Source: Streptomyces sp. B21-083
GTDB lineage: Bacteria; Actinomycetota; Actinomycetes; Streptomycetales; Streptomycetaceae
Reading direction: 5' to 3'
Length of the DNA stretch: 64,000 nt
Assembly: GCF_036898825.1 (NCBI RefSeq)
Contig: NZ_JARUND010000001.1
Span: forward strand, 4,154,001-4,218,000
How positions within the stretch are numbered: position 1 is the first letter of the stretch; each line of letters opens with the position of its first letter. This document shows, piece after piece, positions 25,136-32,842 of the stretch. The notes below the pieces were generated by a model that made no database searches, had not been told where the DNA came from, and saw only the letters and a program-made list of their open reading frames with translations. Position numbers and translations under genes: made by a program.

Positions 25136-26100
25136 CAGGTGACTCCTTGCAGTTCATCAGCGATCGCCGCAGCGATCGGCTGCCCGGTCGCGCCCTGTAT
25201 CCAGTCCCATTGCCCGCACGGATTCACCTCAAGGAACCACCACCTCCCGGAGGGGTCAACGACGAGGTCAGCGGCCCCGTAACGGAGGTGGAGCCGGTCC
25301 ATCAGGCCGCGCATTCCGGCCACCACGTCGGGAGGAACCGTCGTGGTGGTGTAGGCGAGCGAGCCGTAGTCGGATCGCCAGTCCTCGTGTGCGGCCTCGC
25401 TGTCAGCGTGGATTTCGGCGGCGAACATGCGTCGGCCGACGACAGTCAGGCGGACCTCGTGGCTCTTGTCGAGCCAGGCTTGGAAGAGGTGGGCGGTCGT
25501 CTCGATACCGCGTAGGTCGGCGAGATCCTCCGGGGTGAGGCGGCGGGTGTATACGGTTTTGAGCTGGCCGTCCTCGATCAATACCGGGGACGACACGGGC
25601 TTGCAGATGAGCGGGCCGGGGAGTTCGGCGGCGAACTGCCGTACCGCCTCGGGCCGGTTCGTGATCAGTGTGGGTGGGATGCGCAGCCCGCAGGCGCGGG
25701 CGGCGTCGAGTTGGACCGGCTTGTACTCGGCCCGGGCCATGAAGGTGGGGTGGTTGACCCATCGGCAGTCGAGCGCGGACAGGACGCCGCCGAGCCCGGA
25801 CCGGGCCTGCGCGGCGGCGAACCGCTCTTCCGGGGCGGTCATGCCGCCGGGGAACTGGAATGCCCCGGGGGCGCGGTAGTACACCCCGCCGACCCGGGAC
25901 AGCTCCACCGTGCGGTGCGCGGTGGCCAGTTCACCCGCCCATCCGTGCCCCCGGTCGATCCGGCCCGTCAGCGAAAGCTGCTGAGGGAAGTCCGCGGTGT
26001 CCATGCGGAACACCTCGACCCGTCGGTCGGTCAACTCCGTGACTACTCGATCGGTCGGCCAATCGTCGTTGGCCGCGATCACCAGGACAGGCAGGGACAT
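25135..26100 (-). CDS. tgmB: ATP-grasp peptide ligase of a graspetide cluster
   Basis: A 321-residue ATP-grasp ligase of the ribosomal peptide maturase type (SAV_5884-like). It should form ester or amide links between Thr/Ser/Lys and Asp/Glu side chains of the precursor encoded just upstream. Visible parts are LPVLVIAANDDWPTDRVV at the start, GGVYYRAPGAF, ELPGPLICKPVSS (ATP-binding lysine region), and the metal-binding end WWFLEVNPCGQWDWIQ. It begins 3 bp after the precursor stop codon and overlaps the methyltransferase by one base. Length is normal for the family. Confidence 0.92.
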   Translation of the reverse strand: MSLPVLVIAANDDWPTDRVVTELTDRRVEVFRMDTADFPQQLSLTGRIDRGHGWAGELATAHRTVELSRVGGVYYRAPGAFQFPGGMTAPEERFAAAQARSGLGGVLSALDCRWVNHPTFMARAEYKPVQLDAARACGLRIPPTLITNRPEAVRQFAAELPGPLICKPVSSPVLIEDGQLKTVYTRRLTPEDLADLRGIETTAHLFQAWLDKSHEVRLTVVGRRMFAAEIHADSEAAHEDWRSDYGSLAYTTTTVPPDVVAGMRGLMDRLHLRYGAADLVVDPSGRWWFLEVNPCGQWDWIQGATGQPIAAAIADELQGVT

Positions 26101-26103
26101 GTT

Positions 26104-26400
26104 CTAGTCCTTCGGTCCTTCGTCCAGCGGCGGCGGGTTCGTTGTCGAGCCGTCCGGCACAGTCGGGCTGTGGGTGTTGGCCATACAGGTCAACAGGCCG
26201 CCGTCAGACGACACGTTGACCTGTTGTCCCGCGTCGTAAAAGGAGGCCGGGATGGTGACGGCTCCGGTCGAGTCCGGCGTGCGGGCGAACCGCAGGGCCC
26301 AAGGCCGCGTGTCCGGCCCGGACGGCGCCTCGGTGCTCAGCGGAAGCCTGCCGGCGGCGAGCGGGAACGCTTCCCGCGCCCGGTCCAGGGTGGTGGTCAC
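26104..26400 (-). CDS. tgmA: Graspetide precursor peptide
   Basis: A 98-residue precursor. The GTG start at 26400 (AAGGAG seven bases ahead) gives MTTTLDRAREAFPL; longer in-frame starts lack a site. The leader holds RPWALRFAR (residues 32-40), matching the P(F/W)ALRF motif that I recognise as the ligase recognition element of this family. The C-terminal tail, the likely core, has acceptors T80, S85, T86 and T87 and donors D83, D93 and E94 around a PPP stretch, and ends DEGPKD. D83-G84 is a candidate site for the aspartimide expected from the PIMT-like enzyme. No export gene lies next to it. Confidence 0.85.
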   Translation of the reverse strand: MTTTLDRAREAFPLAAGRLPLSTEAPSGPDTRPWALRFARTPDSTGAVTIPASFYDAGQQVNVSSDGGLLTCMANTHSPTVPDGSTTNPPPLDEGPKD

Positions 26401-26561
26401 AGGTGTCTCCTTCGGTCTGGTCTGCCAGGGAAACCCGGCCGGGGCTGAGTGGAGCGACGAGGCAGCCCCGGCCGGGGGCTTTGAGAGGGCCGCCCGCCAT
26501 CTGAACCGGCGGGCGACCCGTGTTGGTCCGCCTCGGAGGGAGGGGACCGGCCGGCGCCGGT

Positions 26562-27161
26562 CTATGCGGCGGGTGTGGGCGGCGCGTTGTCCGCCGCCAC
26601 TTGCCGGAACCGGCCGACCGCGACGAGCTGGGACACCACGTCCGGGACCGCGAGGGCACCGGGGCCGTCCATCGAGACGCACCAGTACGAGCGCACGCCC
26701 TCCGGTTCGGTCGCGTCGGGCCTTGGCACGCCGAGGAAGGTGTTACTCCCGAGGAACTCCGCCTTCGGGGCAAGGGGAGAGGTCTTCCACTCCCGGCGCT
26801 GCCCGGTGCTCACAGGGACGAGGACGTAGTACGACTGGGCGAACTGGTCCATGAACACGGGAGCGCCGTGCAGTGCCTCCGCGAGGAAGTCGTCGACCTC
26901 TGCCGTGTTCTCCGTGGCAGCCGCGGCGCACACCAGGTCGGTCGAGAGCCGGACCGCACCGAAGAGGCCACCGCACCGCAGAAGCGCGATGCCGTTCCTC
27001 TGCTCCCACGCCGCCCGGGCCTCCTTCACTGCCGCCAGGAGCCAGGTCCCCACCGCGAACTCTCGGTCCTTGCGGGAGTGCACGAGCACGCCCGCCCCGG
27101 TCTCCACGGGGGTGAGTACTTCATGGGGGACGGCGGATTCTGCGTCTCTGGGGTGGGGCAT
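26562..27161 (-). CDS. Hypothetical protein upstream of the graspetide genes
   Basis: A 199-residue soluble protein of unknown function. The ATG at 27161 has GGGAG six bases ahead; an in-frame start 42 bp upstream is less likely. It shows VETGAGVLVHSRKDREFAVG near the start, LLRCGGLFGAVRLST in the middle, and VFMDQFAQSYYVLVPVSTG later. These look conserved, because I have seen similar proteins beside HTH regulators in Streptomyces, but I know no function. It lies 161 bp before the precursor in the same direction and is divergent from the TPR-like regulator at 27323. Confidence 0.7.
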   Translation of the reverse strand: MPHPRDAESAVPHEVLTPVETGAGVLVHSRKDREFAVGTWLLAAVKEARAAWEQRNGIALLRCGGLFGAVRLSTDLVCAAAATENTAEVDDFLAEALHGAPVFMDQFAQSYYVLVPVSTGQRREWKTSPLAPKAEFLGSNTFLGVPRPDATEPEGVRSYWCVSMDGPGALAVPDVVSQLVAVGRFRQVAADNAPPTPAA

Positions 27162-27322
27162 GGGGGGCTCCCTGGTCCACGGTCGTACTCGTCTGGGTAC
27201 CAAGACAACCGCCGTACCGCCGCTGTGGGGATGCCGTATCGACCGGGGACTGCCCGCGAGCGCCCTGCCGTTTTGACTGTCGCTTTACTCGACGCTTCGG
27301 CGACGCCCTCTAACGTTCTGTT

Positions 27323-28597
27323 ATGCCAGGGACACGGAACGACGCGCTCGCATCATGGATGCAGAAGCACGGAATGCTCGTCAGCGAGCTGACTTCCCTG
27401 GCCAACACAGAGATTGAGAATCTGACGGACCGTTACGGAACGGTCCACGAGAGACACATCTTCAAGCTGCTCAGTGGCGAACACCGTTCGCCCAACGCCC
27501 TATTGAGGGCGGCGCTTGAGAAGGTCACAGGTCGGACAACCGCAGAGTTAGGCTTTGCCCCTCGGGGGAGTAAGAAGTCAAACCCTTGCCCCGCACCCGA
27601 GGACGACCCCTTGTATCGCCGCACTTTCCTCGCCGCGGTCACCGCGGCAGGCGTCTCTGCTAGCACGCCGACCGTCACAGGGACCCGGCGTCACCGCCTC
27701 AACTCCGATGACGTCGAGGTGTGGAAGGCCGAACTCGTGGCCTGGACCACAGCGGAGAGCATGTACGGCGGTACCTCGGAGCTGGAAAAACGAGCCGAAG
27801 ACGTCACCGACGAGGTGATCAGCCTCCAGCAGGCGAACAACGCGTCCGCGCGGATCCGCTCTGAGCTTTACACTGTTGCCGCAGCCTTCTCCAACAGCGC
27901 CATGTGGGCGGCCATCGACGGCCAGCGCTTCGAGTCAGCCGAACGCCACCTGGACAGAACCATCCGCCTCGCCGGTCTGTCCGGCGACCCGGCCACCGAG
28001 TTTCGCGTATGGAGCCACGCCAGCGTTCTGTTCCGGCAACTCGGCCGCCCCGCCGATGCCTTGGCCGCAGCCGAGAAGTCCCGGGCATGCTCCATCACCC
28101 GGCGCGACCCGCTGTTCGCCTCGCTGTCGATGTCCCGTATAGCGCTCAACCACGCCGAACTCGGCGATGGCAGAAGCGCCATGCGCTATCTGGACCTGGC
28201 GCAGAAGGCACTCGAGCGCGCCGATCCGAACAAGCACCGCCCGACCTGGATCGACTACTACGACCAGGCCGAACTCGACCACCTCGCCATGGCGGCGAGC
28301 ATGCGGCTGGCCCACTGGCCCGAAGCCGAGAAGCATGCGCACCGCAGCCTCGCGTACGTACGGCCCGACCTGAAGCGCAACATGGCCCTCGTACGCGCGA
28401 ACCTCGCGGGTGCGCAACTTGGCCAGAGAGACCTCGAACAGGCCGTGGCCACCGCTCAGCGCATCCCTGAGGGAATGATGAGGCACGCCCGGGTCCGTGA
28501 ACTCCTGGACCGCTTCACTGAGCAGGTCACCACTCTCGCTCCCCGCAATCACGAGGCCCGCGACTGGCAGGCCCTCTACCGAACGGCGGTCGCATGA
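27323..28597 (+). CDS. Streptomyces regulator with HTH-like head and TPR-like body (copy 1)
   Basis: A 424-residue protein. Residues 1-80 look like a DNA-binding head (HIFKLLSGEHRSPNALLRAALEKV, here split: SGEHRSPNALLR, then ALEKVTGRTTAELGF). A short RRTFLAAVTAAG segment near 103 resembles a Tat or anchor motif but follows a DNA-binding domain. The rest is alpha-helical repeats with SNSAMWAAIDGQRFESAERH, TRRDPLFASLSMSR and YDQAELDHLAM. A rare TTA leucine codon at 27548 (residue 76) suggests dependence on the bldA tRNA. Its stop overlaps the acetyltransferase start (ATGA). A homologue with the same partner lies at 53291-54571. It probably controls the divergent graspetide block. Confidence 0.75.
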   Translation: MPGTRNDALASWMQKHGMLVSELTSLANTEIENLTDRYGTVHERHIFKLLSGEHRSPNALLRAALEKVTGRTTAELGFAPRGSKKSNPCPAPEDDPLYRRTFLAAVTAAGVSASTPTVTGTRRHRLNSDDVEVWKAELVAWTTAESMYGGTSELEKRAEDVTDEVISLQQANNASARIRSELYTVAAAFSNSAMWAAIDGQRFESAERHLDRTIRLAGLSGDPATEFRVWSHASVLFRQLGRPADALAAAEKSRACSITRRDPLFASLSMSRIALNHAELGDGRSAMRYLDLAQKALERADPNKHRPTWIDYYDQAELDHLAMAASMRLAHWPEAEKHAHRSLAYVRPDLKRNMALVRANLAGAQLGQRDLEQAVATAQRIPEGMMRHARVRELLDRFTEQVTTLAPRNHEARDWQALYRTAVA

Positions 28598-29163
28598 CGG
28601 ACACCGGCTCCCTGAAACTCCTCCGCACCAGCGACATGGAGAAGCACCGCCAGCTCATTCTCGACATCCACGTAGAAGTCCGAACCGAATTCGGGCTGAT
28701 GGACAACCCCTTCAACGCCGTGGAACGGTTCGACGAGCGCCTGGCCAGCTATGCGTCCCGGGACGGCTGGGAAGTCGTCATCGCCTACCAGGCCGATGAG
28801 CCGGCCGGCTACATCTTCGGCTCACCACTCATGCGCGGATCCCTGTGGTGGTCCTCCATGCGACAGCCCCAGCCGGATGAATTCACTAGGGAAACGGGAA
28901 GCCGGACGTTCGCCGTCCAAGAGGTCCTGGTCCGCGAGGCATTCCGCGGCACCGCAGGGGCAGGAACCTCCCGGCTGTTGCACGAGACGCTCCTCGCCGA
29001 GCGCGATGAGGAGCGCGCCACGCTCCTGGTCGATCCCACGCGGTCCGAGGGACGACTGAAAGCGGTATACGAGTCGTGGGGGTACCGGGACATCGGCGCT
29101 CAGCAGCCGTTCGACGACTCCCCGGTTTTCGCCACGATGCTGCGCGACCCGCTGCGCCAGTAG
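28594..29163 (+). CDS. GNAT-family acetyltransferase (copy 1)
   Basis: A 189-residue acetyl-CoA-dependent N-acetyltransferase. The beta4-alpha3 region reads VQEVLVREAFRGTAGAGTS, an altered Q/R-x-x-G-x-G/A loop, followed by LLHETLLAERDEERATLLV, and the end YESWGYRDIGAQQPF is the usual beta6-7 stretch. The substrate is unknown. It overlaps the regulator by 4 bp, so the pair is coupled. The second copy (52755-53294) shares YRSWGYEDIGQSQP at the same place, so both modules descend from one ancestor. Confidence 0.83.
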   Translation: MTDTGSLKLLRTSDMEKHRQLILDIHVEVRTEFGLMDNPFNAVERFDERLASYASRDGWEVVIAYQADEPAGYIFGSPLMRGSLWWSSMRQPQPDEFTRETGSRTFAVQEVLVREAFRGTAGAGTSRLLHETLLAERDEERATLLVDPTRSEGRLKAVYESWGYRDIGAQQPFDDSPVFATMLRDPLRQ

Positions 29164-29204
29164 CCGGAGCGCCGCGCCCCTGACATCAGAAGAGGGATCA
29201 CAGC

Positions 29205-29678
29205 ATGCGCATAGGGATCACCGGACACCGCGGACTCAGCAAAGACGTAGAGCAACAGGTACGCGCGATGCTCGACGAGGCCGTACGCGGCTTTGACGCC
29301 ACCGATCTGACGGCCGTGTCGTGCATCGCCGACGGCCCCGACTCCTGGTTCGCCGAAGCGGTTCTGAAGCACGGCGGACGGCTTGAAGTCGTCGTCCCCG
29401 CCACCGAGTCCCGCGAGACCCTCCCGGAGCGGCACCACCCCGTCTATGACGAGCTGTACGCCAGCGCGGTCGATGTCCACGAGACCGGCATGACCGAGTC
29501 GACCTCCGGGGCGCACCAGGCGGGCAGCGAGATCCTGGTGGGCCTGGCGGACGAGCTGATCGCCGTGTGGGACGGGAAACCGGCCCGGGGGTATGGCGGG
29601 ACAGCGGATGTGGTTGCCTACGCCGAGCGGACCGGCGTACCCGTGACGGTCCTTTGGCCTGAGGGCGCCAGCCGCTGA
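29205..29678 (+). CDS. SLOG-like Rossmann protein
   Basis: A 157-residue single-domain protein with a Rossmann-like nucleotide-binding pattern. It starts MRIGITGHRGL, has SCIADGPDSWFAEAVLKHGG in the middle, and ends with ELIAVWDGKPARGYGGTADV and VPVTVLWPEG. The GITGHR opening and G-GTA-V turn fit SLOG/DprA-type domains, some of which sense nucleotide messengers or release cytokinin-like bases. It follows the acetyltransferase by 41 bp with an AGAGGGA site, so it is probably co-transcribed. The role is inferred only from fold. Confidence 0.7.
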   Translation: MRIGITGHRGLSKDVEQQVRAMLDEAVRGFDATDLTAVSCIADGPDSWFAEAVLKHGGRLEVVVPATESRETLPERHHPVYDELYASAVDVHETGMTESTSGAHQAGSEILVGLADELIAVWDGKPARGYGGTADVVAYAERTGVPVTVLWPEGASR

Positions 29679-29720
29679 CCGGCACGAACAGCGCCGCCCG
29701 CGCCCCTCGTCCGTACGAGG

Positions 29721-29745
29721 TTGACCTTGCCCCTGGGGCAGGGTC
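29721..29745 (+). promoter_or_regulatory. MerR-type promoter/operator
   Basis: TTGACC is followed by an interrupted palindrome, GACCTTGCCCC against GGGGCAGGGTC, between -35 and expected -10. MerR regulators bind such dyads in long-spacer promoters, and tipA-like promoters look alike. It lies 52 bp before the MerR gene, so autoregulation is likely. Confidence 0.65.
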
Positions 29746-29796
29746 GAGCGTCCTGTGTCACCGGGCCGAGCGTGCCCGGTGACGGAGGATGGCGGC

Positions 29797-30681
29797 GTGG
29801 ACGACTACCGGGACGACGAGCTGCTCACCATCGGCGCGTTCGCCGCGCGGGCCCGGCTCTCGGCCAAGGCTCTGCGGCTGTACGACCGGCTCGGGCTGCT
29901 CGCCCCCGCGTACGTCGACGAGACTAGCGGCTACCGCTACTACCGGCCGGCGCAGACCGAACGCGCCCGGCTGGTGGCCCTGTTGCGGCAGCTGGACATG
30001 CCACTCGCCCTGATCGGCGAGCTGGTGACCCAGGCCGAGCTGGACGGGCCCGCCGCCGCAGAGCGGCTCGCCGCCTACTGGGCGGACGTCGAGGCGCGGA
30101 TCGCGGGTCAGCGCACACTCGCCGGCTACCTCCGTGGACGACTGTCGGGGAGGAGCTCCGAGATGGACGAGCTGTACGGAACATTCGTGGTCGAGACCGT
30201 GGACGTACCCGAGCGGGTGGTGCTGACGGAGAAACGGCACACTCTCGTGGATGAGCTGCCCGCGTGGATCGGGGCGTCGCTGGGGCGCCTGGAGGCAGGG
30301 GCCCGGGAGTGCGGGGGTGTGAGTGCGGCGCCGTTCGTCGTATACCACTCCGAGGTGTCCATGGAGAGCGACGGTCCGGCCGAGTCGTGCGTTCCGGTCG
30401 CCGACGCGGCCGCCGCGCGCTCCTGGGCGAAGACGCACGGACGGTCCTGGGCGACGGCGGTACGGGTGGAACCGGCCCGGCGGCTCGCGTACACGCGGAT
30501 CACCAAGGCGCAGGTGGCCCATCCGCAGATCATCGCCGCCTTCGAGGCCGTGGAGCGGTGGATGGCCGGGCGGGGAATCGAACCGGCGGGGCCGTGCCGC
30601 GAGGTGTACTTCGCGGACTGGGACGCGGCGGGACCGGACGACGCGGTGTGCGACATCGCGTTCCCCGTGAATGTGTCCTGA
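29797..30681 (+). CDS. MerR-family regulator with GyrI-like effector domain
   Basis: A 294-residue regulator. The N-terminal MerR HTH is clear (LLTIGAFAARARLSAKALRL, then YDRLGLLAP and SGYRYYRPAQ). A linker helix follows, and residues about 140-290 resemble a BltR/GyrI-type ligand-binding domain, with CVPVADAAAA and REVYFADWD. I chose GTG at 29797 because GGAGG lies eight bases ahead. Ligands of this group are often hydrophobic drugs. It sits alone behind its own probable operator, and the membrane protein downstream could be a target. Confidence 0.88.
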   Translation: MDDYRDDELLTIGAFAARARLSAKALRLYDRLGLLAPAYVDETSGYRYYRPAQTERARLVALLRQLDMPLALIGELVTQAELDGPAAAERLAAYWADVEARIAGQRTLAGYLRGRLSGRSSEMDELYGTFVVETVDVPERVVLTEKRHTLVDELPAWIGASLGRLEAGARECGGVSAAPFVVYHSEVSMESDGPAESCVPVADAAAARSWAKTHGRSWATAVRVEPARRLAYTRITKAQVAHPQIIAAFEAVERWMAGRGIEPAGPCREVYFADWDAAGPDDAVCDIAFPVNVS

Positions 30682-30908
30682 CAGGTGTCCGGAAGGGCGC
30701 GGCCGGAATTATCCGGTCGCGCCCGCCCGGGAACCGTCCGAAGCTGGTAAAGCTCTTTCCCGTCATGCCCCGGTCACCACCCGGTCACGTGGGGCCCTGC
30801 AAACCAACGGCCGGGGTGCCATTAGCGTCTACCCCGTTGGATACCTCCACAGGGCAGACACCACCAGTCGTCCGCGCGCGCCCGAGCCGAACGGAAACGG
30901 AACTTGCA

Positions 30909-32720
30909 GTGGCCTTTGCCGAGCTGACCCCACGCCGACCTGCCATGCGCGCCGAGAAGCCCACGCAGGCACGTGAGGTGTGGCACGAGCGTCACCGGGT
31001 GGCACTGACGGTGACCGCGTCCGCGGTGCCGTTGTACTTCGTGTGGTGGGCGGTGTTCGCGACCGGCGGCGGCGACCTGGCCGCTCAGGTGGCGTGGGCC
31101 GAGTTCGCGAAGATGTACCCGGACTCCGCGTACAACCTGTTCTGGTACGGCGGACTCCACGCGGCCAACTACAGCCTGATGTCGCCGTATCTGATGGCCG
31201 CCATCGGGGTCGTCGCGGCCACCATGCTGTCGGGGGTCGCGGCCACGCTGCTCGGCGCGGAACTCGTGGCCCGGACGGGCGTACGCAAGCCGCTGTGGCC
31301 GGCCCTGGCGGTGGGGTTCTCGCTGTGGTGCCAGGTGATCTCGGGGCGCTCGACGTTCGTGCTGGGCACGGCCTTCGGGATGGCGGCCGTGCTGGCCGTG
31401 GTGAGCGGGCGCGGCGCACGGCATCTCGGCTTGGCCGCCGTGTGCGCGACGCTGGCCACCACCGGCAGCCCCGTCGCCGGTCTGTTCGTCCTCGTCGTCG
31501 GCGCCGCCTACTTCCTGTCGCGCGACTGGGGCCGGGCCGCGGCCCTGCTCGTGCCGCCGGTGGCCGTCGTGGGCGTCACGACACTGCTGTTCCCGTTCGA
31601 GGGCGAGCAGCCCATGCCGTTCAGCCGCATATGGCCGCCCGTCGTGCTGTGCGCGATCGTCGTCCTGACGGCCCCGAGCACCTGGCGCACACTCCGTCTG
31701 GGCGCCATGGTGTACGCGGCCGGTGTGGTCCTCTGCTACCTGATCCCGACTCCGATCGGTACGAACGTCGAGCGGCTCTCGGAGCTGGCGGCCCCGGCGA
31801 CACTGCTCGCCATCATGATGTACCGGACCGAGCGGCGACAGCAGGAGCACCAGGAGCAGCAGCAGGGTGAGGAGCCCGGCGGGGAGCGGGACGGGGACGG
31901 CCACGGGGTCCGTCTCGGGGAAGCCGCCGTTCCCCGGCTGCCCCTCCCCTGGTTCACGGCCCGGCGGCGCATGGTGGCCCTCGGGCTCGCGATGGCCATC
32001 TCCGTGAGCTGGCTGTCCAGCAAGACCATCGCCGACATCGTCACCAACACCACGGTGCCCGAGTGGGCCGTCAAGACGGACGGCGTCGTGAACGAGCTGA
32101 AGCGGCTGGGCGCCGAGGAGACGCGCGTCGAGGTCGTACCGGCCCGCGACCACCGCGAGGCCGCCATCCTCGCCCCGTACATCAACATGGCCCGCGGCTG
32201 GAACCGGCAGGCGGACGTCGAGCGGGGCCGGCTCTTCTACGAGGGCCACGCCGGCACCGCGGAGCCCGAGGGCGGCTTCTCCGCCGCGGCCTACAAGGCC
32301 TGGCTCTCCCAGTGGGCGGTGGGCTTCGTCGTCCTCGTCAACGGCGAACCGGACGGCCCGGCGAAGCTGGAACACGCCCTGGTGACCAGCGGGCCGAGCT
32401 ATCTCCAGCCGGTCTGGGAGGACGCCAACTGGAAGATCTACCGGGTCAAGAACGCGACCCCGCTGGTCGACAAGCCCGCCTCCGTGGTCAGCGCCGACGG
32501 GGCCAACATGGTCGTCCGGATGCCGAAGGCCGGCGCGGTGACCGTACGGATCGCGTACTCGCCGTGGCTGTGGGCGGAGGACGGCTGCCTGACGGACGAG
32601 GGCGAGTTCACCAAGCTGACCGTCGAGCAGCCCGGTGACGTCCGGATCAGCTCGACGTACGGCGGCCCGTCCCGGGAGACGGCGTTGCAGTGCGAGAAGG
32701 AAGCGGACGCGAACAAATAA
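30909..32720 (+). CDS. Polytopic membrane protein, MFS-permease-like
   Basis: A roughly 603-residue membrane protein. The start is uncertain; GTG at 30909 has only a weak site and ATG at 30945 is possible. Around nine hydrophobic helices occur in residues 30-380, broken by a Gln/Glu-rich cytoplasmic stretch (about 310-330). A soluble C-terminal part of about 230 residues follows, with REAAILAPYINMARGWNRQ and WEDANWKIYRVKN. This layout resembles glycosyltransferase-C or O-antigen-type proteins more than a transporter, though Streptomyces homologues are usually called 'MFS permease'. No catalytic motif is certain. Confidence 0.65.
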   Translation: MAFAELTPRRPAMRAEKPTQAREVWHERHRVALTVTASAVPLYFVWWAVFATGGGDLAAQVAWAEFAKMYPDSAYNLFWYGGLHAANYSLMSPYLMAAIGVVAATMLSGVAATLLGAELVARTGVRKPLWPALAVGFSLWCQVISGRSTFVLGTAFGMAAVLAVVSGRGARHLGLAAVCATLATTGSPVAGLFVLVVGAAYFLSRDWGRAAALLVPPVAVVGVTTLLFPFEGEQPMPFSRIWPPVVLCAIVVLTAPSTWRTLRLGAMVYAAGVVLCYLIPTPIGTNVERLSELAAPATLLAIMMYRTERRQQEHQEQQQGEEPGGERDGDGHGVRLGEAAVPRLPLPWFTARRRMVALGLAMAISVSWLSSKTIADIVTNTTVPEWAVKTDGVVNELKRLGAEETRVEVVPARDHREAAILAPYINMARGWNRQADVERGRLFYEGHAGTAEPEGGFSAAAYKAWLSQWAVGFVVLVNGEPDGPAKLEHALVTSGPSYLQPVWEDANWKIYRVKNATPLVDKPASVVSADGANMVVRMPKAGAVTVRIAYSPWLWAEDGCLTDEGEFTKLTVEQPGDVRISSTYGGPSRETALQCEKEADANK

Positions 32721-32758
32721 CGACGAGGCAAGCGAAGAGACAAGCGAAGAGACACAGC

Positions 32759-32796
32759 AACGCCCGCCCCAGGTCGTACGACCTGGGGCGGGCGTT
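32759..32796. terminator. Bidirectional terminator between convergent genes
   Basis: A perfect 38-nt palindrome (arms begin AACGCCCGCCCCAGGTCGT) lies between the stop codons at 32720 and 32843 and ends in TT on one side and AA on the other, as expected for a terminator used from both directions. Confidence 0.88.
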
Positions 32797-32842
32797 CCTG
32801 TGTGCCGTGCTCGTGGTGCGCGTACCGCGTACCGCGTACCGC

